Shown: positions 43,526 to 52,502, counted from the first letter of the stretch. The stretch: DNA of 64,000 nt from Pseudonocardia nigra (GCF_019396355.1 NZ_JAHKRK010000009.1:18101-82100); one strand, 5' to 3'. The notes: generated by a model not told the origin, from the sequence alone. Translations and numbers: made by a program.

Positions 43526-46426
43526 GTGACCGTGTCCCGCTCCGCCCTGCCGCCCGACGTCGCCGATCTGCACGCCGACCTGGTCCGGGCCGTCCGGGGC
43601 CCGGTCCGGTTCGACACCGCGACGCGCGCCATGTACTCCGCGGACGCGTCGAACTACCGCCGCGTTCCGCTCGGCCTCGTCACCCCGGTCGACACCGACG
43701 ACGTGGAAGCCGCGGTGTCGGTGTGCAGCACGCACGAGGTGCCGGTGCTGCCGCGCGGGGCGGGCACGAGCATCGCAGGCCAGGCCGTCAACACCGGCGT
43801 GGTGCTCGACTTCACCCGGCACCTGAACCGCGTGCTGGAGATCGATCCGGCCGCCCGGACCGCCCGCGTCGAGGCCGGGGTCGTGTGCGACGCGCTGCGC
43901 GACGCCGCGCGCCCGCACGGGCTGACGTTCGGGCCCGATCCGTCCACGCACAACCGCTGCACGCTCGGCGGGATGATCGGCAACAACGCCTGCGGCTCGC
44001 ACTCGGTGGCCTGGGGCAAGACCGTCGACAACGTGCACGGCCTCGACGTGCTCACCTATCGCGGCGAGCGGCTGGAGCTGGGCCGCGGGACGCCGAGGGG
44101 CGGCCGGATCCCGGAGGCGTTGCGGGCGCTGGCGGACCGGGTCGGCGACGACGTGCGGCGCGCGTTCCCCGACCTCACCCGGCGCGTCTCCGGCTACAAC
44201 CTGGACCAGCTGCTGCCCGAGAACGGGTTCGACCTGGCCCGCGCGCTCGTCGGCACCGAGGGCACCTGTGCCACCGTGCTGGAGGCGACGGTGCGGCTCG
44301 TGGAGTCGCCGCCCGCCCGCGCGCTGGCCGTGCTCGGGTTCCCCGACGCCTACACCGCCGCCGATCACGTCATGGTCGTGCGCGAGCTGGGCCCGCTCAC
44401 GATCGAGGGCATGGACGCCGGGCTGATCGCGGCGCTGCGCGCGTCCAACCCGGTGGAGACGGCGTCGCGGGCGTTGCCCGAGGGCGGCGGCTGGCTGTAC
44501 GTGGAGACCGGTGGCGCGACCCGCGAGGAGGCCCACGCGGCGGCAGAGGCCGTCGCCACTGCGATGAAGCCTTACGCGACGGCGAGCGTGGTCGTCAGCG
44601 ACCCGGCGCAGATGAAGGCCCTGTGGCGGATCCGCGAGGACGGCGCGGGCATCCTCACGCGTTCGCCGGACGGCGGCGAGGCCTGGCCCGGCTGGGAGGA
44701 CGCCGCGGTGCCGCCGGAGCGGTTCGGCGCCTACCTGCGGGAGTTCGACGCCCTGCTGACCCGCCACGGCCGCCGCGGCGCGTACTACGGCCACTTCGGC
44801 GACGGCTGCCTGCACGTCCGGATCGACTTCGACCTGCTCAGCCGGGCCGGCATCGCGAACTTCCGGGGGTTCATGGAGGACGCGGCCGACCTGGCCGTGG
44901 CGCACGGCGGCTCGCTGTCTGGCGAGCACGGCGACGGCGCCGCGCGTGCCGAGCTGCTGCCGCGGATGTACCCGCCGGAGATCATCGCCGCGTTCGAGGA
45001 GTTCAAGGGGGTCTGGGACCCGGACGACCGGATGAACCCCGGCCGCGTCGTGCGCCCCGCGAAGCTCGACGAGGACCTGCGGGTCTTCGTCGGCATGCCC
45101 ACCCTGCCCGACGAGCCGGAATGGGCGTTCTCCCACGACCGCGGCTCCTTCACCCGCGCCACCCGCCGCTGCCTGGGGGTGGCCAAGTGCGTCACCGAGC
45201 ACGGCGGCGTGATGTGCCCGAGCTACCGCGCGACGGGCGAGGAGATGCACTCGACGCGCGGGCGGGCGCGGCTGCTGTTCGAGATGGCCTCCGGCGAGGT
45301 GGTCGGCGGCGGCTGGCAGTCGCCGGAGGTGGCCGAGGCGCTGGACCTGTGCCTGTCGTGCAAGGGCTGCAAGCGCGACTGCCCGGTGGGCGTGGACATG
45401 GCCGCCTACAAGACCGAGTTCCTCGCCCAGCGCTACAAGCGCAGGCTGCGGCCCGCGGCGCACTACTCGATGGGCGCGCTGCCGCGGTGGCTGCGGCTGG
45501 CCCGGCGCCTGCCCGCCCGCGCGGTGGACGCCCTCAACGCGGCCGCCCGCGGCCCGTTGGGTGCGCTGGCGAAACGGGTGGGTGGGATCGCGCGGGAGCG
45601 GGCGATCCCCCCGTTGGCCCGGCGCCCGTTCACCGCCGCCCGTTGCAGCAAAGCCACTTTCACGCAACCCGATGGCATGAAAGTGGCTTTGCTGCAATCG
45701 CGGCGCCGGGTGCTGCTGTGGCCGGACACGTTCAGCAACCACTTCGACCCGGCGATCCTCGGCTCCGCCGTCGCCGTGCTCGAGGAGCTCGGGTACGTCG
45801 TCGAGGTCCCGCCGCGGGACATCTGCTGCGGGCTCACCTGGACCTCCACCGGGCAGCTCGACGCCGCCCGCCGGGTGCTGCGGCGCAGCCTGCGCACGAT
45901 CGAGCCGTGGCTCACCGCGGGGGTGCCCGTCGTCGGGCTCGAGCCGTCGTGCACTGCCGCGCTGCGGGCCGACGCGTCCGAGCTGCTGCCCGATGACCCG
46001 CTCGCCGCCGCGGTCTCATCCGGCGTGCGCACGTTCGCCGAGGTGCTCGCCGAGCACGCCGACGAGCTGCGCGAGCGCGTGGTCGGGCCAGGGCAGCGGG
46101 CGCTGGTGCAGGTGCACTGCCACCAGCACGCGGAGCTGGGCAGCGGCGCGGACCGGTCGGCGATGGCCGCGCTCGGCGTCGACGCGGAGGTGCTCGACTC
46201 CGGGTGCTGCGGGCTGGCCGGCAACTTCGGGTTCGAGCAGGGGCACTACGCGGTGTCGATGGCGTGCGCGGAGCGGGTGCTGCTGCCCGCCGTGCGCGCC
46301 GCCGAGCCCGACGTCGCCGTGCTGGCCGACGGCTTCAGCTGCCGTACCCAGCTCCGTCAGGCCGGCACCCGGGAACCGGTACACCTCGCCCAGCTCGCGG
46401 CCCGGGCACTCGGGCTCGACCGCTGA
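43526..46426 (+). CDS. FAD/4Fe-4S oxidoreductase, YdiJ-type D-2-hydroxyglutarate dehydrogenase-like
   Basis: A 966-residue fusion. The FAD-binding PCMH domain holds VLPRGAGTSIAGQAVNTGVVLDF near residue 75 and GGMIGNNACGSHSVAWGKTVDNV. The FAD-linked oxidase C-terminal domain includes YYGHFGDGCLHVRIDFD and LSGEHGDGAAR. Ferredoxin-like cysteines lie in LGVAKCVTEHGGVMCPSYR and LDLCLSCKGCKRDCPVGVD, and CCG domains in RDICCGLTWTSTGQL and DSGCCGLAGNFGFEQGHY. This is the layout of E. coli YdiJ, which oxidises D-2-hydroxyglutarate. About 20 residues near 707-725 are encoded by a palindromic repeat between the FeS and CCG parts. GTG 43526 follows the FmdB stop by four bases. Confidence 0.88.
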   Translation: MTVSRSALPPDVADLHADLVRAVRGPVRFDTATRAMYSADASNYRRVPLGLVTPVDTDDVEAAVSVCSTHEVPVLPRGAGTSIAGQAVNTGVVLDFTRHLNRVLEIDPAARTARVEAGVVCDALRDAARPHGLTFGPDPSTHNRCTLGGMIGNNACGSHSVAWGKTVDNVHGLDVLTYRGERLELGRGTPRGGRIPEALRALADRVGDDVRRAFPDLTRRVSGYNLDQLLPENGFDLARALVGTEGTCATVLEATVRLVESPPARALAVLGFPDAYTAADHVMVVRELGPLTIEGMDAGLIAALRASNPVETASRALPEGGGWLYVETGGATREEAHAAAEAVATAMKPYATASVVVSDPAQMKALWRIREDGAGILTRSPDGGEAWPGWEDAAVPPERFGAYLREFDALLTRHGRRGAYYGHFGDGCLHVRIDFDLLSRAGIANFRGFMEDAADLAVAHGGSLSGEHGDGAARAELLPRMYPPEIIAAFEEFKGVWDPDDRMNPGRVVRPAKLDEDLRVFVGMPTLPDEPEWAFSHDRGSFTRATRRCLGVAKCVTEHGGVMCPSYRATGEEMHSTRGRARLLFEMASGEVVGGGWQSPEVAEALDLCLSCKGCKRDCPVGVDMAAYKTEFLAQRYKRRLRPAAHYSMGALPRWLRLARRLPARAVDALNAAARGPLGALAKRVGGIARERAIPPLARRPFTAARCSKATFTQPDGMKVALLQSRRRVLLWPDTFSNHFDPAILGSAVAVLEELGYVVEVPPRDICCGLTWTSTGQLDAARRVLRRSLRTIEPWLTAGVPVVGLEPSCTAALRADASELLPDDPLAAAVSSGVRTFAEVLAEHADELRERVVGPGQRALVQVHCHQHAELGSGADRSAMAALGVDAEVLDSGCCGLAGNFGFEQGHYAVSMACAERVLLPAVRAAEPDVAVLADGFSCRTQLRQAGTREPVHLAQLAARALGLDR
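45643..45697. repeat. palindromic repeat inside the FAD/FeS oxidoreductase frame
   Basis: TTGCAGCAAAGCCACTTTCA (45643-45662) and its exact reverse complement (45678-45697) flank a 15-base loop. It is read in frame as CSKATFTQPDGMKVALLQ. The arm shares AAGTGGCTTT-GCTGC with the copy at 63647, so this is an intragenic member of the same family. Confidence 0.85.
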
Positions 46427-46475
46427 CCGTCCAACTGTTCACGCCAACGGGTGGGCGGCGATACTGTTCGTCACC

Positions 46476-47239
46476 GTGGAGATCGACATCACCGTCCCGC
46501 AGTCGGCGCGCGTGTACGACTACTGGCTCGGCGGCAAGGACAACTACCCGGCCGACCGCGCGATGGGCGATGCGCTCGCCGAGCAGATCCCCGCGATCCG
46601 CACCATGGTCCGTGCCCAGCGCGCGTTCCTGGCCCGGGCTGTGCGCCACCTCGCCCGCGACGCGGGCGTCCGGCAGTTCCTCGACGTCGGCACGGGTATC
46701 CCCACGTTCGGCAACGTGCACGAGGTGGCACAGGAGGTCGCGACCCGATCGTGCTCGCCCACGCCCGTGCGCTGATGACCAGCAGGCCGGAGGGCCGCAC
46801 CGCGTTCATCGCCGCCGACCTGCGCAGCCCGGACACGATCCTCGGCGACCCCGCCCTCGCCGCGACGCTCGACCTCGAGCAGCCGGTGGCGTTGATGCTC
46901 ATCGGGATCCTGCACCACCTGCCCGACGACGCCGACCCGTACGGGGCCGTGGCGACGCTCCTGGCCGCCCTGCCGTCGGGCAGCCACCTCGTGCTCGTCC
47001 ACCCGGCCTCGGACTTCGACCGCGAGGCGATGGTGCGCATGGCGGCCACGGCGCAGCGCGGCGGGACCCCGTACGTGGCGCGCGACAAGGCGGAGACGGC
47101 GAAGTTCTTCGACGGGCTGGAGATGGTGGAGCCCGGCCTGGTGCCGATCCTGGGTTGGCGGCCGGACGTCGAACCGTCCCCGCCGCACGGCGACGTCAAC
47201 AGCGTGTGGGGCTGGTGTGGCGTCGGCCGCAAACCCTGA
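46476..47239 (+). pseudogene. SAM-dependent methyltransferase (DUF574 type), frameshifted by internal deletion
   Basis: GTG 46476 opens a typical SAM-methyltransferase N-terminus (DITVPQSARVYDYWLGGKDNYPADR, VRQFLDVGTGIPTFGNVHEVAQ), but the frame ends at 46775 in ATRSCSPTPVR. The remainder is intact in another frame: DPIVLAHARALMTSRPEGRTAFIAADLRSPDTIL through VNSVWGWCGVGRKP, ending 47239. The residues expected between VHEVAQEV and DPIVL (about eleven, carrying the acidic SAM-binding strand) are absent. A deletion of roughly 30 bases, not a multiple of three, near 46738-46745 explains both. Loss of the SAM site argues for an inactive gene. Confidence 0.85.
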
Positions 47240-47252
47240 CCCCCTCGCTTCA

Positions 47253-47267
47253 TTCCGAATTGCGGAA
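47253..47267. promoter_or_regulatory. TTCCG-N5-CGGAA palindrome upstream of the carrier gene
   Basis: TTCCGAATTGCGGAA lies 120 bases before the lactate-permease-family gene, in a locally AT-richer stretch. A second partial match, GCGGAAAAAATTCGG, follows at about 47284. The form resembles IclR-type operators, but no IclR gene is in the window. Confidence 0.4.
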
Positions 47268-47387
47268 GCACTGTGACTCCATGCGGAAAAAATTCGGCCA
47301 CAGGTGTTGATTGGGACGCTCCTCTGATGTGAGGCTGCCTGGCGACCGACCGGGACGATCCGGTCGCGCGTTCGGAGGGACGTCACT

Positions 47388-49199
47388 GTGGACAACCTCG
47401 GGCTGCTGAGCCTGGCTGCGCTGGCGCCGATCCTGGTCGTGGCGGTTCTGCTCGTCGGGCTGCGCTGGCCCGCGAAGTACGCGATGCCGATCGGGTTCGT
47501 CGCGGCGGTGCTGGTGGGCGCGCTCGTCTGGGGCATGGACGCCGCCGTGCTCGCCGCCGCCAGCGTGGAGGGCCTGGTCATCGCGATCGGGCTGCTCTAC
47601 ATCATCTTCGGCGCGCTGCTTCTGCTCCAGACGCTCACGGCGAGCGGCGCGCTGGCGACGATCCGCGCCGGCTTCACCACGGTCAGCGCCGACCGCAGAG
47701 TCCAGGCGATCATCATCGGCTGGCTGTTCGGGTCGTTCATCGAGGGAGCGTCCGGGTTCGGCACGCCCGCCGCGGTCGTCGCCCCGCTGCTGCTGGCGCT
47801 GGGTTTCCCGGCGATGGCGGCGGTGATGGTCGGACTGATCATCCAGAGCACGCCGGTGAGCTTCGGCGCGGCGGGTACGCCCGTGCTCACCGGGCTCGGG
47901 CGGGGGCTGTCCGGCGACCCGGCGGTGGAGCGGCGGGTGTCGGTGCTCGGGCTCGACATGCCCGGCTACCTGCACGTCCTCGGCCTCGACGTGGCCCTGC
48001 TGCACGCCGTCATCGGCACGCTCATCCCGCTGTTCCTGGCCTGCATGCTCACCGGCTTCTTCGGGGGCCGGTTCGGCGACGGGCTGCGGGTCTGGCCGTT
48101 CGCGATCTACGCCGCGTTCGCGATGACCGTCCCGTACGTGCTCGTCGCTGCGGTGCTCGGACCGGAGTTCCCGTCGCTGCTCGGCGGCCTGATCGGGCTG
48201 GCCCTGGTCATGTTCACCTCCAGCCGCGGGTTCCTCATGCCGAAGCAGACGTGGGAGTTCCCGCCGCGGGAGCGCTGGTCGGACCGCTGGACGGGGACGC
48301 TGGCGCCCGACACGTCCGAGGTGGCGGGCCGCAGCATGAACATCTGGCTGGCCTGGTCGCCGTACGTGGTGGTGGCGCTGCTGCTGGTGCTCAGCCGCAC
48401 CGTCCCGCCGGTCACGCAGTTCCTGTCCGGAATCACGATCGACGTCGACAACATCTTCGGGACCGAGATCTCGGAGTCGCTGCAGCCGTTCTACCTGCCC
48501 GGGTTCATCTTCATCGTCGCCTGTCTGGTCACCTACGGGCTGCACCGGATGAGCGGGCGCGACATCGGCACCGCGTGGCGGGTCTCGGCGAGCCAGCTCG
48601 CCGGTGCGGCCGTCGCGCTGCTGTTCGCGCTGCCACTCGTGCGGATCCTGATCAACTCCGGGCCGGCGTTCAACGACACCGGGCTGTCGAGCATGCCCGT
48701 CACCCTCGCCGAGGGTGCGTCCGCACTCGCGGGCGACGCCTGGCCGGTACTCGCCCCGTGGATCGGTGCGCTGGGCGCGTTCGTGGCGGGCAGCAACACC
48801 GTCAGCAACCTGACGTTCTCGCTGTTCCAGTTCGCGACGGCGGAGAACATCGGGGCCAGTCCGGAGACGGTGGTCGCCACCCAGGCCGTCGGCGGCGCCG
48901 CCGGCAACATGATCACCGTGCACAACGTGGTGGCCGCGTCGGCGACGGTCGGCCTGCTGGGCCGCGAGGGCGACCTCATCCGCAAGACGATCATCCCGAC
49001 CACCTACTACTGCCTCTTTGCGGGCGGCCTGTCGTTCGTCCTGGTCAACGGCGTGGGGCTCAACGTGGGCACCGGGCTGCTCGTCGCGCTGGCGATCGTG
49101 CTCGCGGTCGTCGTCGTCCGGCTCGCCCGGCAATCGGTGTCGGACCGCGTATCGGCGCCGGATCCGGTGGCCGACGCAGCGCGGCCCCGGACCGAGTGA
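47388..49199 (+). CDS. lactate permease family (LctP/GlcA) carrier
   Basis: A 603-residue protein with about 13-14 membrane helices. Family signatures are [31 protein letters not shown] near residue 110, [14 protein letters not shown], and the C-terminal [22 protein letters not shown] and [29 protein letters not shown]. Members are proton symporters for L- and D-lactate or glycolate. GTG 47388 has GGAGGG eight bases upstream. Location just after the 2-hydroxyacid dehydrogenase-like gene suggests a hydroxy-acid substrate, possibly 4-hydroxybutyrate or 2-hydroxyglutarate (inference). Confidence 0.9.
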   Translation: MDNLGLLSLAALAPILVVAVLLVGLRWPAKYAMPIGFVAAVLVGALVWGMDAAVLAAASVEGLVIAIGLLYIIFGALLLLQTLTASGALATIRAGFTTVSADRRVQAIIIGWLFGSFIEGASGFGTPAAVVAPLLLALGFPAMAAVMVGLIIQSTPVSFGAAGTPVLTGLGRGLSGDPAVERRVSVLGLDMPGYLHVLGLDVALLHAVIGTLIPLFLACMLTGFFGGRFGDGLRVWPFAIYAAFAMTVPYVLVAAVLGPEFPSLLGGLIGLALVMFTSSRGFLMPKQTWEFPPRERWSDRWTGTLAPDTSEVAGRSMNIWLAWSPYVVVALLLVLSRTVPPVTQFLSGITIDVDNIFGTEISESLQPFYLPGFIFIVACLVTYGLHRMSGRDIGTAWRVSASQLAGAAVALLFALPLVRILINSGPAFNDTGLSSMPVTLAEGASALAGDAWPVLAPWIGALGAFVAGSNTVSNLTFSLFQFATAENIGASPETVVATQAVGGAAGNMITVHNVVAASATVGLLGREGDLIRKTIIPTTYYCLFAGGLSFVLVNGVGLNVGTGLLVALAIVLAVVVVRLARQSVSDRVSAPDPVADAARPRTE

Positions 49200-49220
49200 G
49201 GCGTCCGGCGACCGTTAGCC

Positions 49221-49239
49221 CTACCCGGGCGGCGGGTAG
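49221..49239. other. 7 bp inverted repeat before the aldo/keto reductase gene
   Basis: CTACCCG, GGCGG, CGGGTAG lies between the carrier stop (49199) and ATG 49249. It could be a terminator of the carrier gene or an operator; nothing decides between them. Confidence 0.4.
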
Positions 49240-49248
49240 TGCCCCCTT

Positions 49249-50076
49249 ATGTCCCACGTACCCAGCATCACCCTGAACAACGGCGTCGAGATCCCGCAGT
49301 TCGGCTTCGGCGTCTTCCAGATCGGGCCGGATCAGACCGTGGACGCGGTACGCATCGCCTTCGAGGCGGGCTACCGGCACATCGACACGGCGCAGGGGTA
49401 CCGCAACGAGGAGGGTGTGGGCCAGGCGGTCCGCGAGTCCGGCCTGTCGCGCGACGAGGTCTTCGTCACCACCAAGCTCGCCAACGGCAGGCAGGGCTAC
49501 GACGAGGCGATGACGGCGTTCGACGAGAGCCTGCAGCGCCTCGGCCTCGACCACGTCGACCTGTTCCTGATCCACTGGCCGCAGCCGGGCAAGGACCTCT
49601 ACGTGGAGACGTGGAAGGCCTTCGAGAAGATCGCCTCCGACGGCCGGGCGCGCTCCATCGGCGTCTCCAACTTCCAGATCCCGCACCTGGAGCGCCTCGC
49701 GGCCGAGACGGGCACCGTGCCCGCCGTGAACCAGATCGAGCTCCACCCGATGCTGCCGCAGGCCGACCTGCGCGCCTACCACCGCGAGCACGGGATCGCG
49801 ACGGAGGCGTGGAGCCCGATCGGCCAGGGTGGCGACCTGCTGCGCGACGACCGGCTCGTCGGGCTGGGCGAGAAGTACGGCAAGAGCCCGGCCCAGATCG
49901 TGCTGCGCTGGCACGTCCAGCTCGGCAACATCGTGTTCCCGAAGTCGGTGACGCCCTCGCGGATCCGGGAGAACATCGATGTGTTCGACGTGGAGCTCTC
50001 CGACGACGACATGGCGACGATCGCCGAGCTGGACAGCGGGACGCGGTTGGGGCCGGACCCGGACCGGTTCGGCTGA
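49249..50076 (+). CDS. aldo/keto reductase (2,5-diketo-gluconate reductase-like)
   Basis: A 275-residue NADPH-dependent TIM-barrel reductase. The signatures are GFGVFQIGPDQTVDAVRIAFEAGYRHIDTAQGYRNEEGVG (catalytic Asp and Tyr), VTTKLANGRQGYD (catalytic Lys), LFLIHWPQP (catalytic His), SIGVSNFQIPHLERL, NQIELHP and the NADP-binding VFPKSVTPSRIRENIDVF. The natural carbonyl substrate is not evident. Succinate semialdehyde reduction is a known activity in this superfamily, relevant given its neighbours, but unproven. Confidence 0.92.
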   Translation: MSHVPSITLNNGVEIPQFGFGVFQIGPDQTVDAVRIAFEAGYRHIDTAQGYRNEEGVGQAVRESGLSRDEVFVTTKLANGRQGYDEAMTAFDESLQRLGLDHVDLFLIHWPQPGKDLYVETWKAFEKIASDGRARSIGVSNFQIPHLERLAAETGTVPAVNQIELHPMLPQADLRAYHREHGIATEAWSPIGQGGDLLRDDRLVGLGEKYGKSPAQIVLRWHVQLGNIVFPKSVTPSRIRENIDVFDVELSDDDMATIAELDSGTRLGPDPDRFG

Positions 50077-50157
50077 GCGGAGCTCGCGGAGCGATCATCG
50101 GTGCTGAGGGATCGCGGGCGTGTCGAGCCCCACCCTGCGCGCGGGCCCGCACGCGCC

Positions 50158-50163
50158 TACCGT
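50158..50163 (+). promoter_or_regulatory. -10 element of the HesB-like gene
   Basis: TACCGT ends eight bases before ATG 50172, the leaderless layout. Confidence 0.35.
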
Positions 50164-50171
50164 CGGGCCGC

Positions 50172-50477
50172 ATGTTGGCAATCACCGACCTCGCGGCCGA
50201 GGCCATCAAGTCCTTGACCACCGACGCGGAGCTGCCCGAGGGAAGCGGGCTGCGGATCTCCGCCCCTGACCCGGAGCAGGGCCTGGAGCTGTCGCTCGCG
50301 GGGCAGCCCGCCACCGACGACGTCGTCCTGTCCGGCGAGGGCGTCAGCGTGTTCCTCGAGCCCGTGGTGGCCGAGGTGCTCGACGACAAGGTGCTCGACG
50401 TCCAGCCGGTACCCGGCCCGGAGGGCGAGCAGGAGCTGCGCTTCGCCATCGGCCCGCAGGAGCAGCCCGAGGCCTGA
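50172..50477 (+). CDS. HesB/IscA-fold protein without cysteines
   Basis: A 101-residue protein with the IscA/HesB pattern: MLAITDLAAEAIKSLTTDAELPEGSGLRISAPDPEQGLELSLAGQPATDDVVLSGEGVSVFLEPVVAEVLDDKVLDV. IscA-type Fe-S carriers use three cysteines (one central, CxC at the C-terminus); this protein has none, so it cannot bind a cluster that way. Such degenerate members are annotated in actinobacteria as Fe-S cluster assembly proteins. The role is unknown. Confidence 0.8.
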   Translation: MLAITDLAAEAIKSLTTDAELPEGSGLRISAPDPEQGLELSLAGQPATDDVVLSGEGVSVFLEPVVAEVLDDKVLDVQPVPGPEGEQELRFAIGPQEQPEA

Positions 50478-50575
50478 CCGCAGGCCATCACGCCACCGAC
50501 GGGGTGGCACCGCCGATCGCATGGTCGGGGGTGCCGCCCCGTCTTTTCGTGCATCCGGTGCTCGCGACGTCGGCA

Positions 50576-50587
50576 TGAACCGGTTCA
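50576..50587 (+). promoter_or_regulatory. LacI-type operator, perfect palindrome
   Basis: TGAACCGGTTCA, a perfect 12-base palindrome of the LacI-family type with central CG, lies 209 bases before the ABC substrate-binding protein gene. Identical to the site at 61364. Confidence 0.75.
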
Positions 50588-50665
50588 GAAGCACCGAAAA
50601 TGCATCCTCGTCGCTCAATGTGACCCGTGTCCTGGCGGTGAGCGACGGCTGGGTCTTGGCCGAGA

Positions 50666-50677
50666 TGAACCGGTCCA
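50666..50677 (+). promoter_or_regulatory. LacI-type operator, one mismatch
   Basis: TGAACCGGTCCA differs from the palindrome at one base and lies 119 bases before the ABC operon, 90 bases from the first site (centre to centre). The helical spacing would permit looping. Confidence 0.65.
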
Positions 50678-50795
50678 GTAACTTGCCGTTCACGGCACCC
50701 GGCAGCGTCGGCAATGCGACCGACGCCCAGGGATCGGGGCGATTTTGGCGCGCCCTGAATCACGCCGTCGTGATACCTCGAAAAAGGGGCCACTG

Positions 50796-52499
50796 ATGCA
50801 CCTGAGAAGGACCCGTCGCACACGGCTCGCCGTCACGGCGGCCCTCACCGGCGCGGTGCTCGCGCTGTCCGCCTGCAGTGGCGGCAGTTCCTCCGAGGGT
50901 CAAGGGCCCGCCGGAGGGAGTGAGCCCACCACCATCACCGTGTTCAACGGCTCCACCGGCACGATCGCGGAGAACTGGAACCCGCATTCCCCCACGCTTC
51001 TGCGGCCGGCGCGCGGGATCCTGTACGAACCCTTGTTCTACTACAACATCACCGCCCCGGCGGGAACCGAGCCGGAACCGATCCTCGGCACGGACTGGAG
51101 CTGGAACGAGGACGGCACCGAGCTCACGATCACCACGCGCGAGGGCGTGACGTGGTCCGACGGGGAGCCGTTCACGGCGGCGGACGTCGCGTTCTCGCTG
51201 AACCTGCCGAACGAGCACCCCGAGCTCAACGCGTCGGGCTTCGACGGCACGGCCGAGGCCACGAGCGACAACACCGTGGTCGTGAGGTTCCCGGAGACCT
51301 CCTTCGTGCAGGAGGCGAGCGTCCTCGGGGACAACCCGATCCTGCCCGAACACGTCTGGTCCGAGCTCGACCCCGTCACGACCATCAACCCGGACCCCGT
51401 GGTCACCGGCCCGTACACGGTGGCGGAGTTCAGCCCGCAGAGCTACGTGCTCGCGGCCAACCCGAACTACTGGGGCGGCGCGCCGGCCGTCGACCGGGTG
51501 CGCTACATCGCCCTCGCCGGCGCCGACGCGGCCAGCGCGGCACTGCTCGCGGGCGACGTCGACTGGATGAGCTCCTTCTTCCCGGGCTTGCAGCAGCTGA
51601 TGGCGAGCAACCCGGAACTGAGCTGGGTGAACTCGCCCGCCTTCAGCACGACGTTCCACACGTGCGCGAACGCCGACCTCGGCTGCACCGGCCCGCAGAC
51701 CGACGTCGCCGTCCGGCAGGCGATCTACCACGGCATCGACCGCACGCAGCTCAACCAGCTCGCGTTCGCCGACCTCGGCGCCATGCCATCACCCGCGCTG
51801 CTGATGCCGGAGCGCGACGCGGACTGGATCGCCGATGACATCGAGCTCGCCCCGGCCAACGCCGACGTGGCGCGGGCGAGGTCGATCCTCGAGGGCGCCG
51901 GCTGGACGATGGGCGGGGACGGGATCTACACCAGGGACGGGCAACGCCTCACGCTCAACGTCCAGGTCGTCAGCGGCTACAGCGACTTCATCTCTGCCAT
52001 CGAGGCGATGACGCAGCAACTCCGGGAGGTGGGCATCGAGCTGACCTCCAGTCAGCTGTCGTACAACGAGTGGGCGGCCAACGAGACCAACGGGACGTTC
52101 CAGCTGTCGATGGACTCGATCGGTCCCGGCCCGTCGACCGACCCGTACTTCGTCTACGCGCGCAAGTACGCCACGAGCACCACCGCGCCGGTCGGGCAGA
52201 GCGCGTCGAGCAACAACCAGGTGCGCTACAGCAACCCGGTGGTCGACCAGGAGGCCATCGAGGCGGCCGCCCAGATGGACGACGACGCCGTCAAGGCCGA
52301 GCAGTACGCGATCATCCAGCGGGAGATCGCCCGGGACATGTCCTACATCCCGATCATCATCGGCTCGACCCTCACGGAGTTCAACAACAGCCGGGTCACC
52401 GGCTGGCCGACCCAGGACGACCTGTACGCGTTCCCCGCCTCCTGGAAGTCGTGGGACAACGGGATCGTCCTGAAGAACCTGCAGCCCGCCGGACAGTGA
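50796..52499 (+). CDS. ABC transporter substrate-binding lipoprotein, family 5 (Opp type)
   Basis: A 567-residue exported lipoprotein with basic signal MHLRRTRRTRLAVTAALTGAVLALSAC and lipobox LSAC. The SBP family 5 pattern follows: LGTDWSWNEDGTELTITTREGVTWSDGEPFTAADVAFSLNLP, VTGPYTVAEFSPQSYVLAANPNYWGGAPAVDRVRYI, and FDSIGPGP-like SMDSIGPGPSTDPYF. Family 5 proteins bind peptides or oligosaccharides. Adjacent beta-mannosidase and alpha-galactosidase genes point to a manno- or galactomanno-oligosaccharide. ATG 50796 follows AAAAAGGGG. Two LacI-type operators lie upstream. Confidence 0.93.
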   Translation: MHLRRTRRTRLAVTAALTGAVLALSACSGGSSSEGQGPAGGSEPTTITVFNGSTGTIAENWNPHSPTLLRPARGILYEPLFYYNITAPAGTEPEPILGTDWSWNEDGTELTITTREGVTWSDGEPFTAADVAFSLNLPNEHPELNASGFDGTAEATSDNTVVVRFPETSFVQEASVLGDNPILPEHVWSELDPVTTINPDPVVTGPYTVAEFSPQSYVLAANPNYWGGAPAVDRVRYIALAGADAASAALLAGDVDWMSSFFPGLQQLMASNPELSWVNSPAFSTTFHTCANADLGCTGPQTDVAVRQAIYHGIDRTQLNQLAFADLGAMPSPALLMPERDADWIADDIELAPANADVARARSILEGAGWTMGGDGIYTRDGQRLTLNVQVVSGYSDFISAIEAMTQQLREVGIELTSSQLSYNEWAANETNGTFQLSMDSIGPGPSTDPYFVYARKYATSTTAPVGQSASSNNQVRYSNPVVDQEAIEAAAQMDDDAVKAEQYAIIQREIARDMSYIPIIIGSTLTEFNNSRVTGWPTQDDLYAFPASWKSWDNGIVLKNLQPAGQ

Positions 52500-52502
52500 C
52501 CG

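Noticed and set aside
41641..43632. 663-codon minus-strand frame opposite the transhydrogenase-like and FmdB genes
   Set aside because: Low-complexity Arg/Val/Gly text with no family pattern; the plus-strand proteins are well conserved.
50521..50796. 91-codon frame upstream of the ABC operon
   Set aside because: It runs through the two operator palindromes, has no RBS or recognisable sequence, and is better explained as regulatory DNA.
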